From NCBI GenBank assembly GCA_035048495.1, contig CM068546.1, positions 11,662,435-11,726,434 of the forward strand: a stretch of DNA of 64,000 bases, in the 5' to 3' direction. Position numbers and translations under genes: made by a program. The notes under the pieces were generated by a model. That model saw only the letters and a list, made by a program, of their open reading frames with translations. It searched no databases and had not been told where the DNA came from. Source of the stretch: Euptelea pleiosperma (taxonomy: Eukaryota; Streptophyta; Magnoliopsida; Ranunculales; Eupteleaceae). The first letter of the stretch is position 1. Each line of letters opens with the position of its first letter. Shown one piece after another: positions 1 through 12,273 of this stretch.

Positions 1-415
1 TGGTATTTTATCATTCACTGACATTTTAATGACAAAAATGGTAAATCTATTCTACTAATTAACTCACGAATGGCCTTCTTGCGTGCCTCACACTATTTTC
101 AATAATACCCAAATCACCCCTATTTTGTTTCTTTACTCTTCAATTTATTCACTTAGCGAGGGCTATTCGGTCTTTTGTGTGTCAAAGGACACGTCACCCT
201 GCAAGCACAGTCACCCTACACGGCACACAATGTTAAAAAATAAATATTCCTACTATGCCCCTCAAGTTAGTCAAATTGACAAACATTGCTTCTCTCTTTG
301 AATTTTTTTTAATTTATTGTCATTCAATATTTCCACTTTTCAATGTCACCTGAACCAATAGAAACGATTAGATGATGCTATCCATTGTTTAAGTTGATGA
401 GGGACCTCAGTGTAG
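1..415. other. Intergenic, no feature recognised
   Basis: AT-rich sequence. The only open frame (83-301) shows no domain or plant-protein character and is not called. Confidence 0.5.
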
Positions 416-416
416 G

Positions 417-678
417 GCATGTGGCACACTGTTAGAGGCTACTAACTGTATGGATGTTTGGCCCATTCCTAGATGGACGTATTTAACAAAATTTGTGCTG
501 ATTAACGATTTCTAACCTTTAGATCATAATTCTTGAAATCCATGGTTTAACATATTAAAAGGACTCTAATGCAACGGATATAAATTAGTAATCAGGATGA
601 ATTTTGGTATATAGGTCCAACTAGAGATGTGTAAAACATCTATACAGTCAGTGATCTATAAGAGTGTGCCACGTGGCT
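417..678. repeat. MITE, family A (paired G-box type)
   Basis: The left end has CATGTGGCACACTGTTAGAGG followed by a GTATGGATGTTTGGCCC block. The right end carries its inverse and finishes in GCCACGTGGC. Between the arms are the family's usual AACC..TTAGAT and ..ATTAGTAATCAGG segments. The same arrangement recurs at least ten times in this window. This copy is visibly diverged and no target-site duplication was identified. Confidence 0.7.
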
Positions 679-804
679 TAAGATATGGTCAATCATCAAT
701 GTGATTTTTGAAGAAAAAAAATAGTTATTTATCCGTACATACCTCATTATTAAATAGTAATGATCACAAGGTTCAAGAGCCATGGATGTTATCATGTTGC
801 ATTA

Positions 805-1608
805 GGACTAGGGTCGGGTCAGGGTAGGGCCAGGGCCTAGAAGAAAGTATTAAAAAATATAATTTTTTTTAGTAGAAAAAGTGGATGCTTTAATAATGCA
901 CTTGGCTTGGTATTGTGTTTCCTTGGTTTAATTTATATAGATTTTTCAATGAATGACCATAATTTTGAAAATGAGCCTTCTAGTCTTTTTAAAAGGCTCG
1001 ATAAAATAAATGATATATTATAAATTTACACTAGAAAAAAGTCATTTTAGAATGATTTTGAATCATTCTTAGATTTTCAAAATAAGAACGATTTTGGGTT
1101 GGTCATAATTTTTGGAATGGCTCAATTGCTTGGAAATTGCCCAAAATTGTATCTTTTTTAGGGTAATTTGTCCAAGACTAATAACGTTGTGGCATGTGTA
1201 CCTAAGGAAACCAGGAGACCATGCCAACTGGTTTCCCCCTTTTCTTTATTATGTTTTGTTTTCCAAAAATAGGTTTGATTCCATAGGTAGCTTGGAACTC
1301 TCATTAACAGTTCGACACTTTAGATAACTTAGTGTGCCAATTTCTAAAAAAATGAGGCACTATGTGCGTTGTTTTATAGAATATAATTTTAAAATAAATA
1401 AATATAACAAAGACGATTTGCTTAGGTCTGGGCCCCCTTGAGTGTGAGCCTAGCCCGGCCCTTATTTAGAAGGGCCTTACATATTTGGGCTCGGCCCGGC
1501 CTAAGGTCTTGAAATTTATAAGAAAAAGCCATCTTTTTAGGGCTTTCAAAGGGTAGGGTAGGGTAAGGCCGAGCCCCCTTACAAGAGGGCCGGATTGACA
1601 CCCCTACT
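805..1608. repeat. Decayed hAT-like repeat remnants (uncertain)
   Basis: At 805-832 a GGGTCGGGTCAGGGTAGGG block occurs. At 1420-1608 a related GC-rich block of GGGCCCGGCC-type words ends in GGGCCGGATTGACACCCCTA, whose reverse complement starts TAGGGGTGTCAA, a terminus commonly seen on plant non-autonomous hAT elements. The two blocks may be the ends of one decayed element. The sequence between them (840-1420) is AT-rich and shows no coding potential. The left boundary and target-site duplication are not identifiable. Confidence 0.3.
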
Positions 1609-1744
1609 TATGACGATTGAGATAGTATGATGACGTTGATCTATAAATTTTGATGAAATTGATCTTGTAAGAACCATGCTATCACATTATTTTATTAGTC
1701 TATGTTATGGAGTAATGATGCATGATTACACATATATATACATT

Positions 1745-2325
1745 CATTCAGATTATTTTCGAGGTCGGATTGACCTAAAAGCTTGTTATCAGATGGATCT
1801 ATTCCTATGATTAAACATACACAAATTTCAGATCGATCCATCATTCCGAATCGTCATTCGAATCTTAAGATACGAATTTGATCAGACTCATTTAGAGGTC
1901 TGATCGACTTGAAATTTTTCTATATATGTGATCTGATATACTAAAATTTTAGATCGATTCGACAGCCAAATCGCGATATACGAATTTGTTTAGGATCTTC
2001 CTAAAATCTGATCAACATAAAAAATTTCGAGTATATGTATCTGACATACTAAAATTTCATATCAATCGGATGGTCAGATATCTAGATACAAAATTGTTTG
2101 GGCCATTCTCGAAGTCTGGTCGACCTGAACATTTTGCAGTAAATTTCTTTATGTCTAATAAAACATAATAAATTTTCAGAATGATCAGATAACCAGATCT
2201 TGAAATTTTAAATCACTAGAACTCTTTCCGAAGTTCGATCAATTTAAACATTTTTGGGAAGATTATTCTCTGTTTCTAGATTGACATACTAGAATATCAG
2301 ATTGATCTGATATTTATATATTGAG
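1745..2325. repeat. Degenerate tandem array, about 110-120 bp unit
   Basis: A GRTYRAYYT-type anchor (for example GATCGACTTGAAAT) recurs at about 1768, 1902, 2010, 2118 and 2237. A second anchor (ATACTAAAATTTYAKATC) recurs at about 1938, 2047, 2168 and 2288. Both give a spacing of roughly 107-134 bp in the same order, which indicates four to five badly diverged copies of one unit. No open frame spans the array. Confidence 0.6.
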
Positions 2326-2329
2326 AAAT

Positions 2330-3510
2330 AAATCGTGATTTAGTGTTCATAATAGAAAAGTTACACCGATCTAAAATCTAAGACGTGATTTATTATGTTG
2401 CATTTGAAGAGTTTTATGTATATTATGATTATGAAGTGGTTATTTTCTTCACTTGGTTTGCGAAGGGTTAAAGTTGAAGTCAGGCTAGTTATTTTATATT
2501 ATTTCCTGGAAAGATATTCGGAGATAAGCTATACTCCGGAGGGGAGCAGGAGAAGGAGACCCTCATGGATTAAGCGTTAGGGCATAGTTAGCAATTCCGT
2601 ATACTGTAAAGATTCGAAACGGGAAACGGTCGAGTTTAATTCGGTTTTGGGATAAAAAAAATTCGGTCATTGTTGAAATGTTATATTGTTTAGCCTTAAA
2701 AAACCTGAATTTTACCAGTTTTTTCATTTTGTGCGGCCATTTAATACGTTTTTATTTTTTTTTAAATGTAAAATTCGTGTATTAAACGCAAATAATACGT
2801 GTTTTATTCGCATAGTCTTAAAATTCATGATTTTTTATTTTATACGGAAGTATTAAACATTTCTTCAAAATAACAAAAAATTCGAATATTAAACGTGTAT
2901 AATGCGCAAATTTACTAACTACGCGTTAGGGTTAGCGTGTCATAACGCACTTATCATTGATTTACATTTACTATTTAGAAATTAATTGTCTTGTTGCATC
3001 TATATTTAATTTTTCATTGATCTTTGATGTATGTTTAATTTAATGAAATTCTAGTTTTATTCTCTATGCATAATTGTATGTTTAACTTGTAAGTAGTGTG
3101 GTACTTTACTACCGAGCGTCATTGCTCACGGTGTTTTATGCCACAAAATTTCATATGTAGCGAATCAATACCTCTTAAAGAACGATCCCCAATGGAATGA
3201 GGAAGATTACCTAGAGGATGACCCTTAGTGGGACAACGGGCATTATGAAATGTAATAGACGGATTTACAAATCTAGTTAAATCTTTTATTTTAATTTAGT
3301 TATTAATAATGTAATTAGACCATTTACAATTTAAAAGTTTTAGTAGGAACTTTTAAGGAATTAATTAGATATTTTGGTCACTTTTGATGACATTGAATAT
3401 TTATTGTGACTAAACTACGAGACATCATATTTAATTTTTATTTTTATCACACCCTAAATCTTGGGTAAATGGGTCGACCCATGGATATTAGGGTCGGGTC
3501 ATAGAACCCA
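2330..3510. other. Intergenic, no feature recognised
   Basis: AT-rich, non-coding in appearance. The short frame 2395-2580 has no recognisable domain. No RNA gene or clear repeat boundary was seen. Confidence 0.45.
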
Positions 3511-3514
3511 AAAT

Positions 3515-3700
3515 TTGGGGCGACATTGGCCCAAACCCTTGTTCAAAAGTTGAAAACAAGGGTATTTTTATCCTTTAATCAAAATTTTGGTGATCAAATG
3601 GAGTCAACACTGGTCAAATGACAGTGGATAAAGTCATAGGGGGTTATGCCAACTTTTTCAAATTGTGGAGAGTATGTCCGATTTCAAAGATAACATGGAG
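3515..3700. repeat. Solo arm of hairpin repeat family D
   Basis: This stretch matches the right arm of the large inverted repeat at 25851-26673: GGCCCAAACCCTTGTT, a 'TGGTCAAATGACAGTGGA' block, then TTTTTCAAATTGTGG and AAAGATAACATGG, in the same order. The opposite arm is absent, so this is a partial copy. The open frame at 3618-3992 starts inside it and is therefore not treated as a gene. Confidence 0.6.
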
Positions 3701-4899
3701 ATGCAAATGCAAAGATTTTTTCACTGCATTGAGATGCAAATGCATTCACTTGCCACAATTTGGGATTGCATGTGATTCGTTGGAGGCATGCAAATGTGCT
3801 GGCGTGCAAGTAGTTGCCAAGCCCTTGCAACTTAACAAAAATAGATGCAAACTGCAGCTCAAAAACTGTGACAAGTGGGTGCATTGGAGTGCAAAATGCA
3901 TCCCAGTGCAGCGAACTAAGCAGGGCCGTACACTTGAGTTGAAGCCATATTCCGAAAAAATGTTGCCCCGAAAACACAACCAGTCGAGATGATTTAAATT
4001 TAGCATATATAGTAGTCGTTCGGATTAGAGAAAGAAATGAGTCGGGTTTGGGTCGAAGCTAAGTAGATCTGTATGTAGATCCAACTTTGCACATACTGAC
4101 CAAAATCCAGATTCAAATCTGAGTCAAATCATTAATCTGTGATCTGAATTCGAACCATGATCCATCGAACCATGATCCATCTGTGAAGATCTAGATATCC
4201 CATGATCCATCTGTGCAGATCTAGATATCGATCCATATCAACCTGTTTTAGATTTGGATCCTATCTTAAAGATAACAACCCACAAAATATGGATCCAGAT
4301 CCGGTTGGATCTCGAATACCTGCCCATTTTTGTTCTTCAAATTCAGCCGCTCCTGGAGAACACTCTGTTTACTTAGGTATGGTATTAAGGTTTTCATTGA
4401 CGCGACAAGTCAACTCGCGAGTCCTTGGCTAAGTCGAGTCAAGTTTTCGGGTTTTAAAACACTGGTTCAACCAGATAGATTTCAAGTCTATCACTTGTTG
4501 CTTCCTGCTAATGTAGTCCAAGAAAATGTAGCGGATAAGATGCTCCTTTTGCAAGCAGATTTTTTTTTTTTTTTTTGTCATGACCACTTGCAAAACAATA
4601 GTACACCATTCTGAGAACAAACTGCATTCGATCTCCAGAACATTTCAGTTGAATCTCACTGAGTCTAAGAGAACAGGCTGAATATACAAGATTGTGTTCT
4701 CAGTCCAGACTCCAGTTTGAGCTTCATGGCTTATATGATACAGCTTCTGAACCAGTTTGCTGGAGTGTCTGTATTTTACGTGTTCATTCGACTGCATTCT
4801 TTCAACCCTTTTCATCCAAAAACATAGTACCGTTGTACCTTGGCATTTACGTGTCAACAGCAGGCATAAACGGAACTGTATGCCACTCTGCCAATCCTT
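3701..4899. other. Intergenic, with a 30-bp tandem duplication at 4171-4229
   Basis: The sequence CATGATCCATCTGTG(A/C)AG followed by ATCTAGATATC is present twice in tandem, at 4171-4199 and 4201-4229, with one mismatch. The rest is AT-rich with GATC-containing words and no gene. About 4600-4899 lies just 3' of the minus-strand transporter gene and probably holds its 3' UTR; a poly(T) run (4560-4576) lies beyond it. Confidence 0.45.
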
Positions 4900-7800
4900 C
4901 TACTTTCTTCGACTTCTTTTACTTGCACCTCTCTTCCTTTCCTCTTCCCCTCCTGATTCTGAAATGGGTACGTAAGATAGCCAGGCCAAAGGAATCAAAG
5001 CAGCAACGAACTGTAGTATAATCCCCAAAAGCAAGCTTGAGTAATCACCAGATGATATTCCAATTAGAGAAGCCAATCCAACACCCAAAAACCCACTGAC
5101 TATGGATGATAAACAAAGGGCTGAAGCCAAGAAAGAAGTGAGTGATCCCTCACATCCCGATGGGCATAATTTGGCAAGCAGCACTGAGAAAGGCAGGAGC
5201 TTAAACTGAGCAACAGTTTCTGCCAAGCTCGACAAGCACAAGACGTAAACCTCATTCGAAACTCCCAGTTTGAGGTTGATCTGTTTAACTAGAATCAGGT
5301 CCAGAAGAAGGGACGCTGCATACACAATCTGCACTGTGCCTATTAGTTTCCTGATGGGAATTCTTTTCCAGTATCGGTCATAAAGTACAGTTGCCCATAG
5401 AAGCATCATTTGGCCAAACACTTTAGACATCCCAATGATTGAAGCATCGAGCTTTAGGCATTGTGTTTGGTAGCAGAACATGGTTCCGGAAAAAATCGGA
5501 ACCACAGCAATGGAAGCTACAATCCAAGAAAGAGGACGGGAAATGCTTTCCTCACTAATTGCTGTGATCAGGTCAGAGAACTGTTTACGTAGATTTTCTG
5601 ATATGGAATTCCTTAAGAGATGATGATCTGACGGTCTTGGCAAACCGAGAGAATCCTCTCTCATTGTTAAGGAAATTGTGAGTTGAAAAGAAAGTAGGAG
5701 AGCAAACAAAAGAAACATGATCTTGGGTTGTTGTGTTTTGAGTAAGAAATATCCGCCAAATAAGTTGCCTAAGACCCCCCCAGCAGCGAGAACCATAACT
5801 GTATAAGATTGGAGACCACTCACTTTCCGTTTTAAGCTGTACTCGGCAATAAGAGCATCTTTTGCAACTTCAGTGATTGATGCTCCGAGGTTGGTAAGCA
5901 GAATACATGCCATTAGCGTAGGAAGAGCTTCACCTGCAACTGGTATCAGTGCCAGAGCTCCCCAAGATAGAACCTGCAGAAGGACTGTAGATTTTGATCG
6001 ATATTAGTAACTTAAGCAGACTTTTTAATAATTTAAAACCCTTTGAACGAAGCCAAGCCCAAATACTGCATGTACTTATTATCTTGCTTTTCACAAGCCT
6101 TTCAATGAATACAACATCTTAGGTGTGCCCTTTCAATGAATACAACATCTTAGGTTTGTCTTAGGTACCCACCGGGTAGACCCTTCAGACAGTCTACAAG
6201 CAGCCTAATTGTACTTGCACCTGCAGGGGGGATGGGGGATGCAAACCGGTGGTCCCACAAAGGAAATCTCAAATGCCAAAATGTTAGCTCAGTCAGGTGA
6301 TCGGTAACATCTGAACTGCACTTTATTCTAGACAGTTTCCCATAGTTTCTAACAGCCCATAAGAATGCGAACAGGTGTTTGTGATCATCTGATCGGTTCC
6401 ATTTCTGGCACAGGAGATCCGGGCACTGGATCCCTATCTGCAGCATGTGAGCAATCAACCTAACGGATACCTTAGATTTTCGATGCAGGAAATCACACAT
6501 CCCACAATTGTCTTGGTGGAAAAGAAAAAGAAGAAAGACCCTCAGAACAGAGAGAAACCAAATTTCACCTTTTTTTTTAATATATCACTTTTTTCACAGG
6601 CAGAAGCTTAGTTTAGTTTCAAAAATACACCTCTCAACCAAACCAGCAGAACTTTCAAGAGACAACAGAACAAGGTCTCAATTATCAGTGATGATGTTCA
6701 TGACTGACCAATGTTATTTCAGTTGCGCTGATCATTGCTTGAGAGTATTTCCACGACAAATTGTTACGAAACTGTCTAATAATTGTATCTAGTTCCAGAT
6801 GGTTCATATTATTCAGCATTTTCTACACGGTTGTGTCTAATCTTGAGCTTAATTCATTGGTTTAATATTAAGCTACACAAACATTAACACAATCAAAGTT
6901 GATTCCCCAATATTTCGTCTTCAAGGGAATGGTTTTCTTGTGTGCAAGGATTATATAACTCTTTGCCATTAGAATTGCAATAAACAAACATCAACTGCTC
7001 TGTATGGTAACCTATGGTGGCCCTGAATAAGTTTTCTAGAAATGATTTTTGCATAGAAATGTAATAAAACTTTTTCTGTTTCAACACTTTCTGACATACA
7101 AATCCTTTTTTCTGTAAACCTTTTTGTTGATCACCATACATAGCTTAAATTCAAAAAATTGAAGTTCAATTTTTACCTTGGAGTTCAACATTACTTGGAA
7201 CAAAAACGCAATTTACATTATCCAAACAAAGATCATTGTTACTAATGTTAATGTAACTCACACCTGGAATTTGCATAAACAAGAGAATCTCATGTTTCAA
7301 GATATATATTGCAAATTGAAAAGCAACTAATCTGAATGTAAGAACTTGTGCAAATGAAACTACACAAATCAGATTTGAAGAGAAAAAAAGAGAGTAAAAC
7401 CATATAAAAGAAACCGAAAAGAGAAATTTCAATCAACGAGCAAAGGAAATGTAAGCTAATCAAACTTAAAATAAACTAAATCTGAAGTCTCACAAACAAA
7501 TAATTATTGATAATTCAGAAGAAGAAAAAAAAACCAAATAGAGGAAGACTTAAAATGAGATGCTGACCAACCTCCAATGGAAATGTAAGGAATTCTGTGA
7601 GCACCACCAATGTACAGAGCATCAGAAAGGACCCCACATAAAGGCTTGGCCACCATGGGCAGGTTTGCAGAGTTTTGCACAAGCTGCAACATTGAAGGGT
7701 GTAGTTTAAGAGTGTGAGCCATGTAAAAATTAAGTGCCAACCAAGGAAAACACCTGAACCCTTGCACCCAGTAACCAAATCCACACAAGATCAACATCTG

Positions 7801-8076
7801 TTGACTACCCACTTGGGTAGGTTGTGTGTTCTTGCCATTTCTCTTCTTCTTCTTGTTGTTTCTGAGAGGGATTTGATCAGGGGTCAATATGATGGGTTTT
7901 AGGAGATGGGTTTTGGGTGTTATGGGTTCATTGGTTATGTCCGGAGGTGATGAGGCTTTTAGGATTTTGTAGCGAGATCTGTAAATGAAACTGAAGTCAT
8001 GAAGAGATGGTGGTTTTTTGATTGTTTGGGTGCTTGGGATGAATGGGTTTCCAGTGAATCTTGCTGAGTAAATCAT
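4900..8076 (-). CDS. Folate-biopterin transporter family protein, probably plastid-targeted (2 exons)
   Basis: Membrane carrier of the BT1/FBT branch of the major facilitator superfamily, whose plant and cyanobacterial members move folates or pterins. Exon 1 is 8076-7572 and exon 2 is 5984-4900; joined they give 1590 bp, 529 aa, without a stop. The intron (7571-5985) has donor GGAG/GTTGGT and acceptor CTACAG/TC; this choice restores the family's IG-VLLQVLSWG segment across the junction. Residues 1 to about 75 are Ser/Thr/Lys/Arg-rich with few acidic residues, which suits a chloroplast transit peptide. Next come the BT1 hallmark PWLALNFYMAH, the loop KPLCGVLSDALYIGGAHR, NLGASITEVAKDALIAEY, and about twelve hydrophobic segments in all. 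The C-terminus is basic (KRGASKRSRRK). It resembles the chloroplast-type FBT8/9 group more than typical plasma-membrane members, but the substrate cannot be read from sequence. Confidence 0.88.
5985..7571 (-). other. Intron of the FBT gene, with a 27-bp direct duplication
   Basis: This 1587-bp GT-AG intron interrupts codon 169 (phase 1). It contains a duplicated block, CTTTCAATGAATACAACATC plus flanking bases, at 6098-6124 and 6129-6155. Open frames inside (for example 6150-6500 and 7166-7432, both minus) have no domain similarity that I can recognise and are taken as chance. Confidence 0.8.
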
Positions 8077-8617
8077 GGCTTGGAAAAGATTTGATTAGGA
8101 AACAAATGGGGAGGAACATAGAGAAGTGTTCTTGCAGCTGCAGGTTGACCAATACAGAGATGGAGAAGCAGAGGAGAGATTGAGAGATACAGATAGGCAG
8201 AGAGCACCGTTCAGACTTGTGCGTGTCAAAGCCGAACAGAAGGAGAAAGAATACTTTAATGTAAATATATTTCATATGTGTTCGTGTACAGGGAAAGGGA
8301 GGGAGGCTAGAGAGAGAGAGAGAGTTCTAGAAGCAAGTGAGAGAGTATTCTTAACGAAACAGGGTTACACAGGAGAGTGAGAGACTTTCGTTCTTGGATG
8401 TTTGTGCTTTCTGCCGTACACGTGCCGATATGAGACATGTGGGATCCAGCATTCGGTGATCGGTCCCACCCAGGAGATCTGAAAGGACGTTCTCCATAAT
8501 GAGACATGGGATCCACCATTGGGTAGTGGTGATGTCTGAAAGAACTTTGTTCTTCACAAGAGAAATTTTTTGAAGCAGGCATTCTAAAGGGCAGGCGTGC
8601 AGGCCGTAAACAAAACT
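8077..8617 (-). promoter_or_regulatory. 5' flank of the FBT gene, pyrimidine-rich leader
   Basis: Read on the minus strand, the sequence upstream of the start codon is rich in CT, including a (CT)n run at about 8310-8325. CT-rich leaders are common around plant transcription starts. No convincing TATA box was picked out, so the start site is not located. A family A MITE begins at 8618, about 540 bp upstream of the ATG. Confidence 0.4.
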
Positions 8618-8886
8618 CCACGTGGCATACTCTTAAGAGATCAATGACTTGTAAGGATGTTTGGGTGGACCTACACATAAAAAATCAGCCTGATTGGTAA
8701 TTTCCCACCGTTAGAATCAAGTAATTTTTTCATGGGTTATCTTAATTGTGGGATTTGAGTATTACTTTGAAGACTAAATCCAACGGTTCGAAATTAACAA
8801 TGAGGCTTAATTTTGGTCTGTAGGTCCTCCTAGGGATGGACCAAATATCAATACCGTCACTGATCTTTAAGAATGTACCACGTGGT
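8618..8886. repeat. MITE, family A
   Basis: Begins CCACGTGGCATACTCTTAAG and ends in the inverse, AAGAATGTACCACGTGGT. Subterminal arms contain GGATGTTTGGG, a GTGGACCTAC block and AATCAGCCTGATT. Lies upstream of the FBT gene. Confidence 0.7.
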
Positions 8887-9026
8887 GTTTTTGGATGTGG
8901 CTTGCACGGTTACCCTTTAAAGCCTTTCTTCAAAAATTGTCTCTCTCCATAGGATGACAACAACACAACGCTCCATTGGGATTACTCCGGTGTTTCTGAT
9001 CTGCGCATCCAAGCTGTAATTAAAAG

Positions 9027-9304
9027 GCCACATGGCAAACTTTTAGAGGTCAATAACCTATGGATGTTTGGGTCATCCTTAGGTTGATCTACTGACCAAA
9101 AAACATCCTGATTGGTGTTTATAACCGTTGGATATGGGTACGCCAAAATAATGCTTAAATCGCAAGGTTAAAAATCAACCGACGAAAAAGAGTTAAATCT
9201 AAAGGTTATATACCACAAATCAGAATGATTTTCTACAAGTGGGTCCATCTACATATGGGCCAACATCCATACGGTCATCAGTCTCTAAAAGCGTACCACG
9301 TGGT
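9027..9304. repeat. MITE, family A
   Basis: Left end GCCACATGGCAAACTTTTAG with TATGGATGTTTGGG; right end CCAACATCCATACGGTCA then AAAAGCGTACCACGTGGT. The arms are inverted relative to each other around a centre containing CCGTTGGAT. Confidence 0.65.
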
Positions 9305-9486
9305 ATTTTAGGTGCTGCGCTGCTGCCCGATGCCAAGAGCGTCAAATGCAGGAGCAAAAAATCTTGGTTGGACATGGTGATTAGATGTCTACACACGAAG
9401 AAGAGAAGTTATAGGGCGGTTGACATAGAAAAACAATAAATAATATAAAATAAAATAAAAAAAAAGGGAAAAAGATGTGACAAGGG

Positions 9487-9960
9487 AGTAAAACTTGTGT
9501 TACAGGATGTTATGACGGAAGCTGGTCACAGCACTCAATACGAGCCACGTCGCAAACGATCAGTGGGCGATGACCGTATGGATGTTTGACCAGTCCCTCG
9601 GTTGACCTACAAACCAAAAATCAGCCTGATTAGTGATTTGCTCACGCTTTTTGGTGTCAGGCACATTTTTGTGAGTAAAACTGTAAAACATCAGTCATAA
9701 GATGCCGGTCACAACCCACAATATGAGCCACGTGGCATACTATTAGAGGAAGCGGACCGTATGGATGTGATTCTAGCCGTTGGATTTAGTTATCTTTTTG
9801 AGTACTAAAACCAATGCTTAAAAACCATCAAACAAGCTGATTTTTGGTATGAATGTCTACCAAGGGTGGGCTAAACATCCATGCTGTAAGTGGGCCCAGA
9901 TGGCAGCGGTGAGTAACAAAAATGCGCTACCAAACGCCAAAAAGCGTGGGGTATACAATG
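9487..9960. repeat. Composite of MITE family A and B arms
   Basis: Two family A left arms occur in tandem (9545-9645, starting GAGCCACGTCGC, and 9720-9765, starting GAGCCACGTGGC). They are followed by a family B right arm ending in GGCAGCGGTGAGTAACAAAA and an inverted GTATACC (to about 9955). The AGTAAAACTTGTG at 9489 resembles the outer terminus of family A. The order suggests nested or recombined elements, not one intact copy. Confidence 0.5.
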
Positions 9961-10221
9961 TTACATCACTACCCAAAAATAAAATAAATTAATCAGGGCC
10001 CTTAAAATATCTCAGAATACATCGAGTCCATCACTGAGGTGGGTCCTGTTTGGACAACAATCTCAAGATGATCGTAAAAGACGGACAAGTTGAGAGTCGA
10101 TAAGAGCGGCATCAGTGATTTGCCATGTCGCAGCATCGATGAACAACAATTGGGATCCAACAAGTGACAGCTTCTCATTAAGTAAAAGACCCTCATCAAT
10201 GAGTAAATCTTACTAACCACC

Positions 10222-10527
10222 CACAATATAAGCCATGTGGCAATTTCTTAGAGGACACTGACTGTATTAGATGTTTTGCCAATCCCTAGGTGGACCTATA
10301 ACCCAAAATCAACCTGATCAGCGATTTCTAAGCGTTAGTTGAAGTAATTCTCATGGATCGATTTTAACCGTAGGAATTTGAGCGTTATTTACCATTATTT
10401 GGGTACAACTATCCAAAGGTTTGAAATCACTAATCAGGCTGACTTTTGGATTTTAGGTCCACTTAGGGATTGGCAAACATCCATACGGTCAGGGTCCTCA
10501 AAGTGTGTACCACGTGGCTCATATCAT
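10222..10527. repeat. MITE, family A
   Basis: Left arm AAGCCATGTGGCAATTTCTTAG with GGACACTGACTGTA; right arm CAAACATCCATACGGTCAGG and GTACCACGTGGCTC. The centre has the family's TTTTAACCGTAGGAATTTG and GGGTACAACTATCCAAAGG segments. Confidence 0.7.
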
Positions 10528-10529
10528 AG

Positions 10530-10800
10530 TTAAAAAAAATGGAAGAGTTTATAGTCAATTTGTGAATGTTTGGCCCACACTTGGACTAGAAACAAAAAAT
10601 CAGTGTGATTGATCATTTCTAGCCATTGGATCTGAGCACGTTTTCACCATGGACTTGGAACAAACCAATAGGCCTGTTCATGATCCTACGGCTAGAAATC
10701 AAAAGTCATGCTGATCCTATGGCAATTTGTGGGACGTTTGCATCAAAATTATAGAAACTTCTACATCATATAACGGTTCCACAAATCTCCTGGAGCAAAC
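10530..10800. repeat. Further decayed MITE arms
   Basis: Contains GAATGTTTGGCCCACACTTGG, AAAAAATCAGTGTGATT and the opposing AGAAATCAAAAGTCATGCTG. This is the same pattern as family A but without clear termini. Confidence 0.35.
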
Positions 10801-11200
10801 AGAGTAAAACTTCTATCACTTCGTTCTAGAGATGCATCTGTCACAATACAAAAACAGGCGATGTGGTACACTCTTAGTGGACACTGACCGCATGGATGTT
10901 TGGCCAGTCCCTCAGTGGACCACTAAACCAAAAATCAACCTGATTAGTGATTTACAACCTTTGGATCTTTGTAACCAAATAATTCTCGAATGCTTACCGT
11001 TAAAATCAACCCTTGAAAATAACTTCAATCGAATCGCTTAGAAATCACAAATCAGGCTGATTTTTGGTTTAGAGGTCCATTGAGGGACTGGCCAAACATC
11101 CATACGGTCAGCGTACACAAAGAGTGTGCCACGTGTCTTTTATTTTGCATTGTGACAAAAGCATATGTCAGAACATTGTGATAGAAGTTTTACTTTAACA
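10801..11200. repeat. MITE, family A, with outer terminal repeats
   Basis: The outer inverted repeat is AGTAAAACTTCTATCAC at about 10803 and its inverse GTGATAGAAGTTTTACT at about 11181-11197. Inside lie the usual arms, GATGTGGTACACTCTTAGTG at the left and GAGTGTGCCACGTGTC at the right. This copy shows that the family extends beyond the G-box core to a GAGTAAA-type end. The 9-bp flanks do not match well, so no duplication is claimed. Confidence 0.7.
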
Positions 11201-11799
11201 AAAGGACATGAAGGGATATACTTTGCCATAGGGAGAAGTTTACACTTCACACAAAGCGAGAAAAGCATAGGCGGACCCAACTTCTCTTTCTCTCTCTGTC
11301 AAAAAAGCATAGAAGGGCCCAACTTCTCTTTTTTTCTCTCCGTCAAAGCAAGTCCAGCAACTTGTACTCTTGTCATTCCTTGATTGAATGGACTGCTAGA
11401 ACAGTGATAGAAATGACTGTCACAACACTAAGGAAGAGGATGTCTCCATTGTGATTGGCATCACAGAGCACATGGTGAAAAGGGTACAATGTGTTTTTGG
11501 AGAAGGTGATAGGTGACTGATGCAGTATAAAGCTAACTAATTAACCCGAGTAAGGCTGCATTTGTTTTTTTACAAATGTGCGCACATTGGAGTTGTTGTG
11601 CGCAACTCAACCAAAAAATATGTGTTTGTTTGCACCAATGTACGCGACTCACAATATGCACCAGGGCCCTCAATGTGCGCCGATGCACGTGTTGCAACAC
11701 TCACCCCCTCCCCCTGAGAATTAGAACACGCAAGAAATTGCGTATTACAACACGCGTCGTTGTACCATAAGACATACTTATTGTGCATCACACTATACT
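11201..11799. other. Intergenic, TGCGCA-rich stretch, no gene recognised
   Basis: The segment 11560-11770 repeats GTGCGCA and TGCAAC words on both strands and contains short ORFs in both directions, but nothing recognisable as protein. It may be a remnant of an unidentified repeat. Confidence 0.3.
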
Positions 11800-12243
11800 T
11801 AATTAATGATTTTTACTATATTGTATATATTATATAAAATATAAAATAATATATATTATATAATAATAATATAATATTATTTAATACATTATAATAATAT
11901 TAATATTATATCATATTAATATAATACATTATTATAATAATATTATATAATTCATTATAATAATATCATTATATATTAATATTAATATTAGTATTAATAT
12001 AATATTAATAATATTGATATTATAATAATAATATGTAATAATATAATATAATAAAATAAAATGATATTATATATGATTATCATATAATATGATATATTAT
12101 TATAATAAAAATATATATATTATAATATATATAATACTATGTAATATATAATATATAATATTCTATTTATATAATATATCTAATATATATATATATATAT
12201 TAGACATTATATAATATATTATATATTATATGTATATCTAAAT
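11800..12243. repeat. TA-rich low-complexity block
   Basis: About 440 bp made almost wholly of A and T in TATAAT, ATATTA and (TA)n words. No coding potential. It could be a decayed AT microsatellite that has expanded. Confidence 0.85.
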
Positions 12244-12273
12244 CGTATAAAAATATTTGAGTACACGTAGCAG

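Noticed and set aside
3618..3992. 124-codon open frame on the plus strand, with overlapping frames on the minus strand
   Set aside because: It begins inside a solo arm of repeat family D and shows no domain; Cys/Lys richness reflects TGCAAATGC repeats.
6150..6500. 116-codon minus-strand frame inside the FBT intron
   Set aside because: No similarity to the transporter, no splice sites joining it in frame, and the two-exon model is complete without it.
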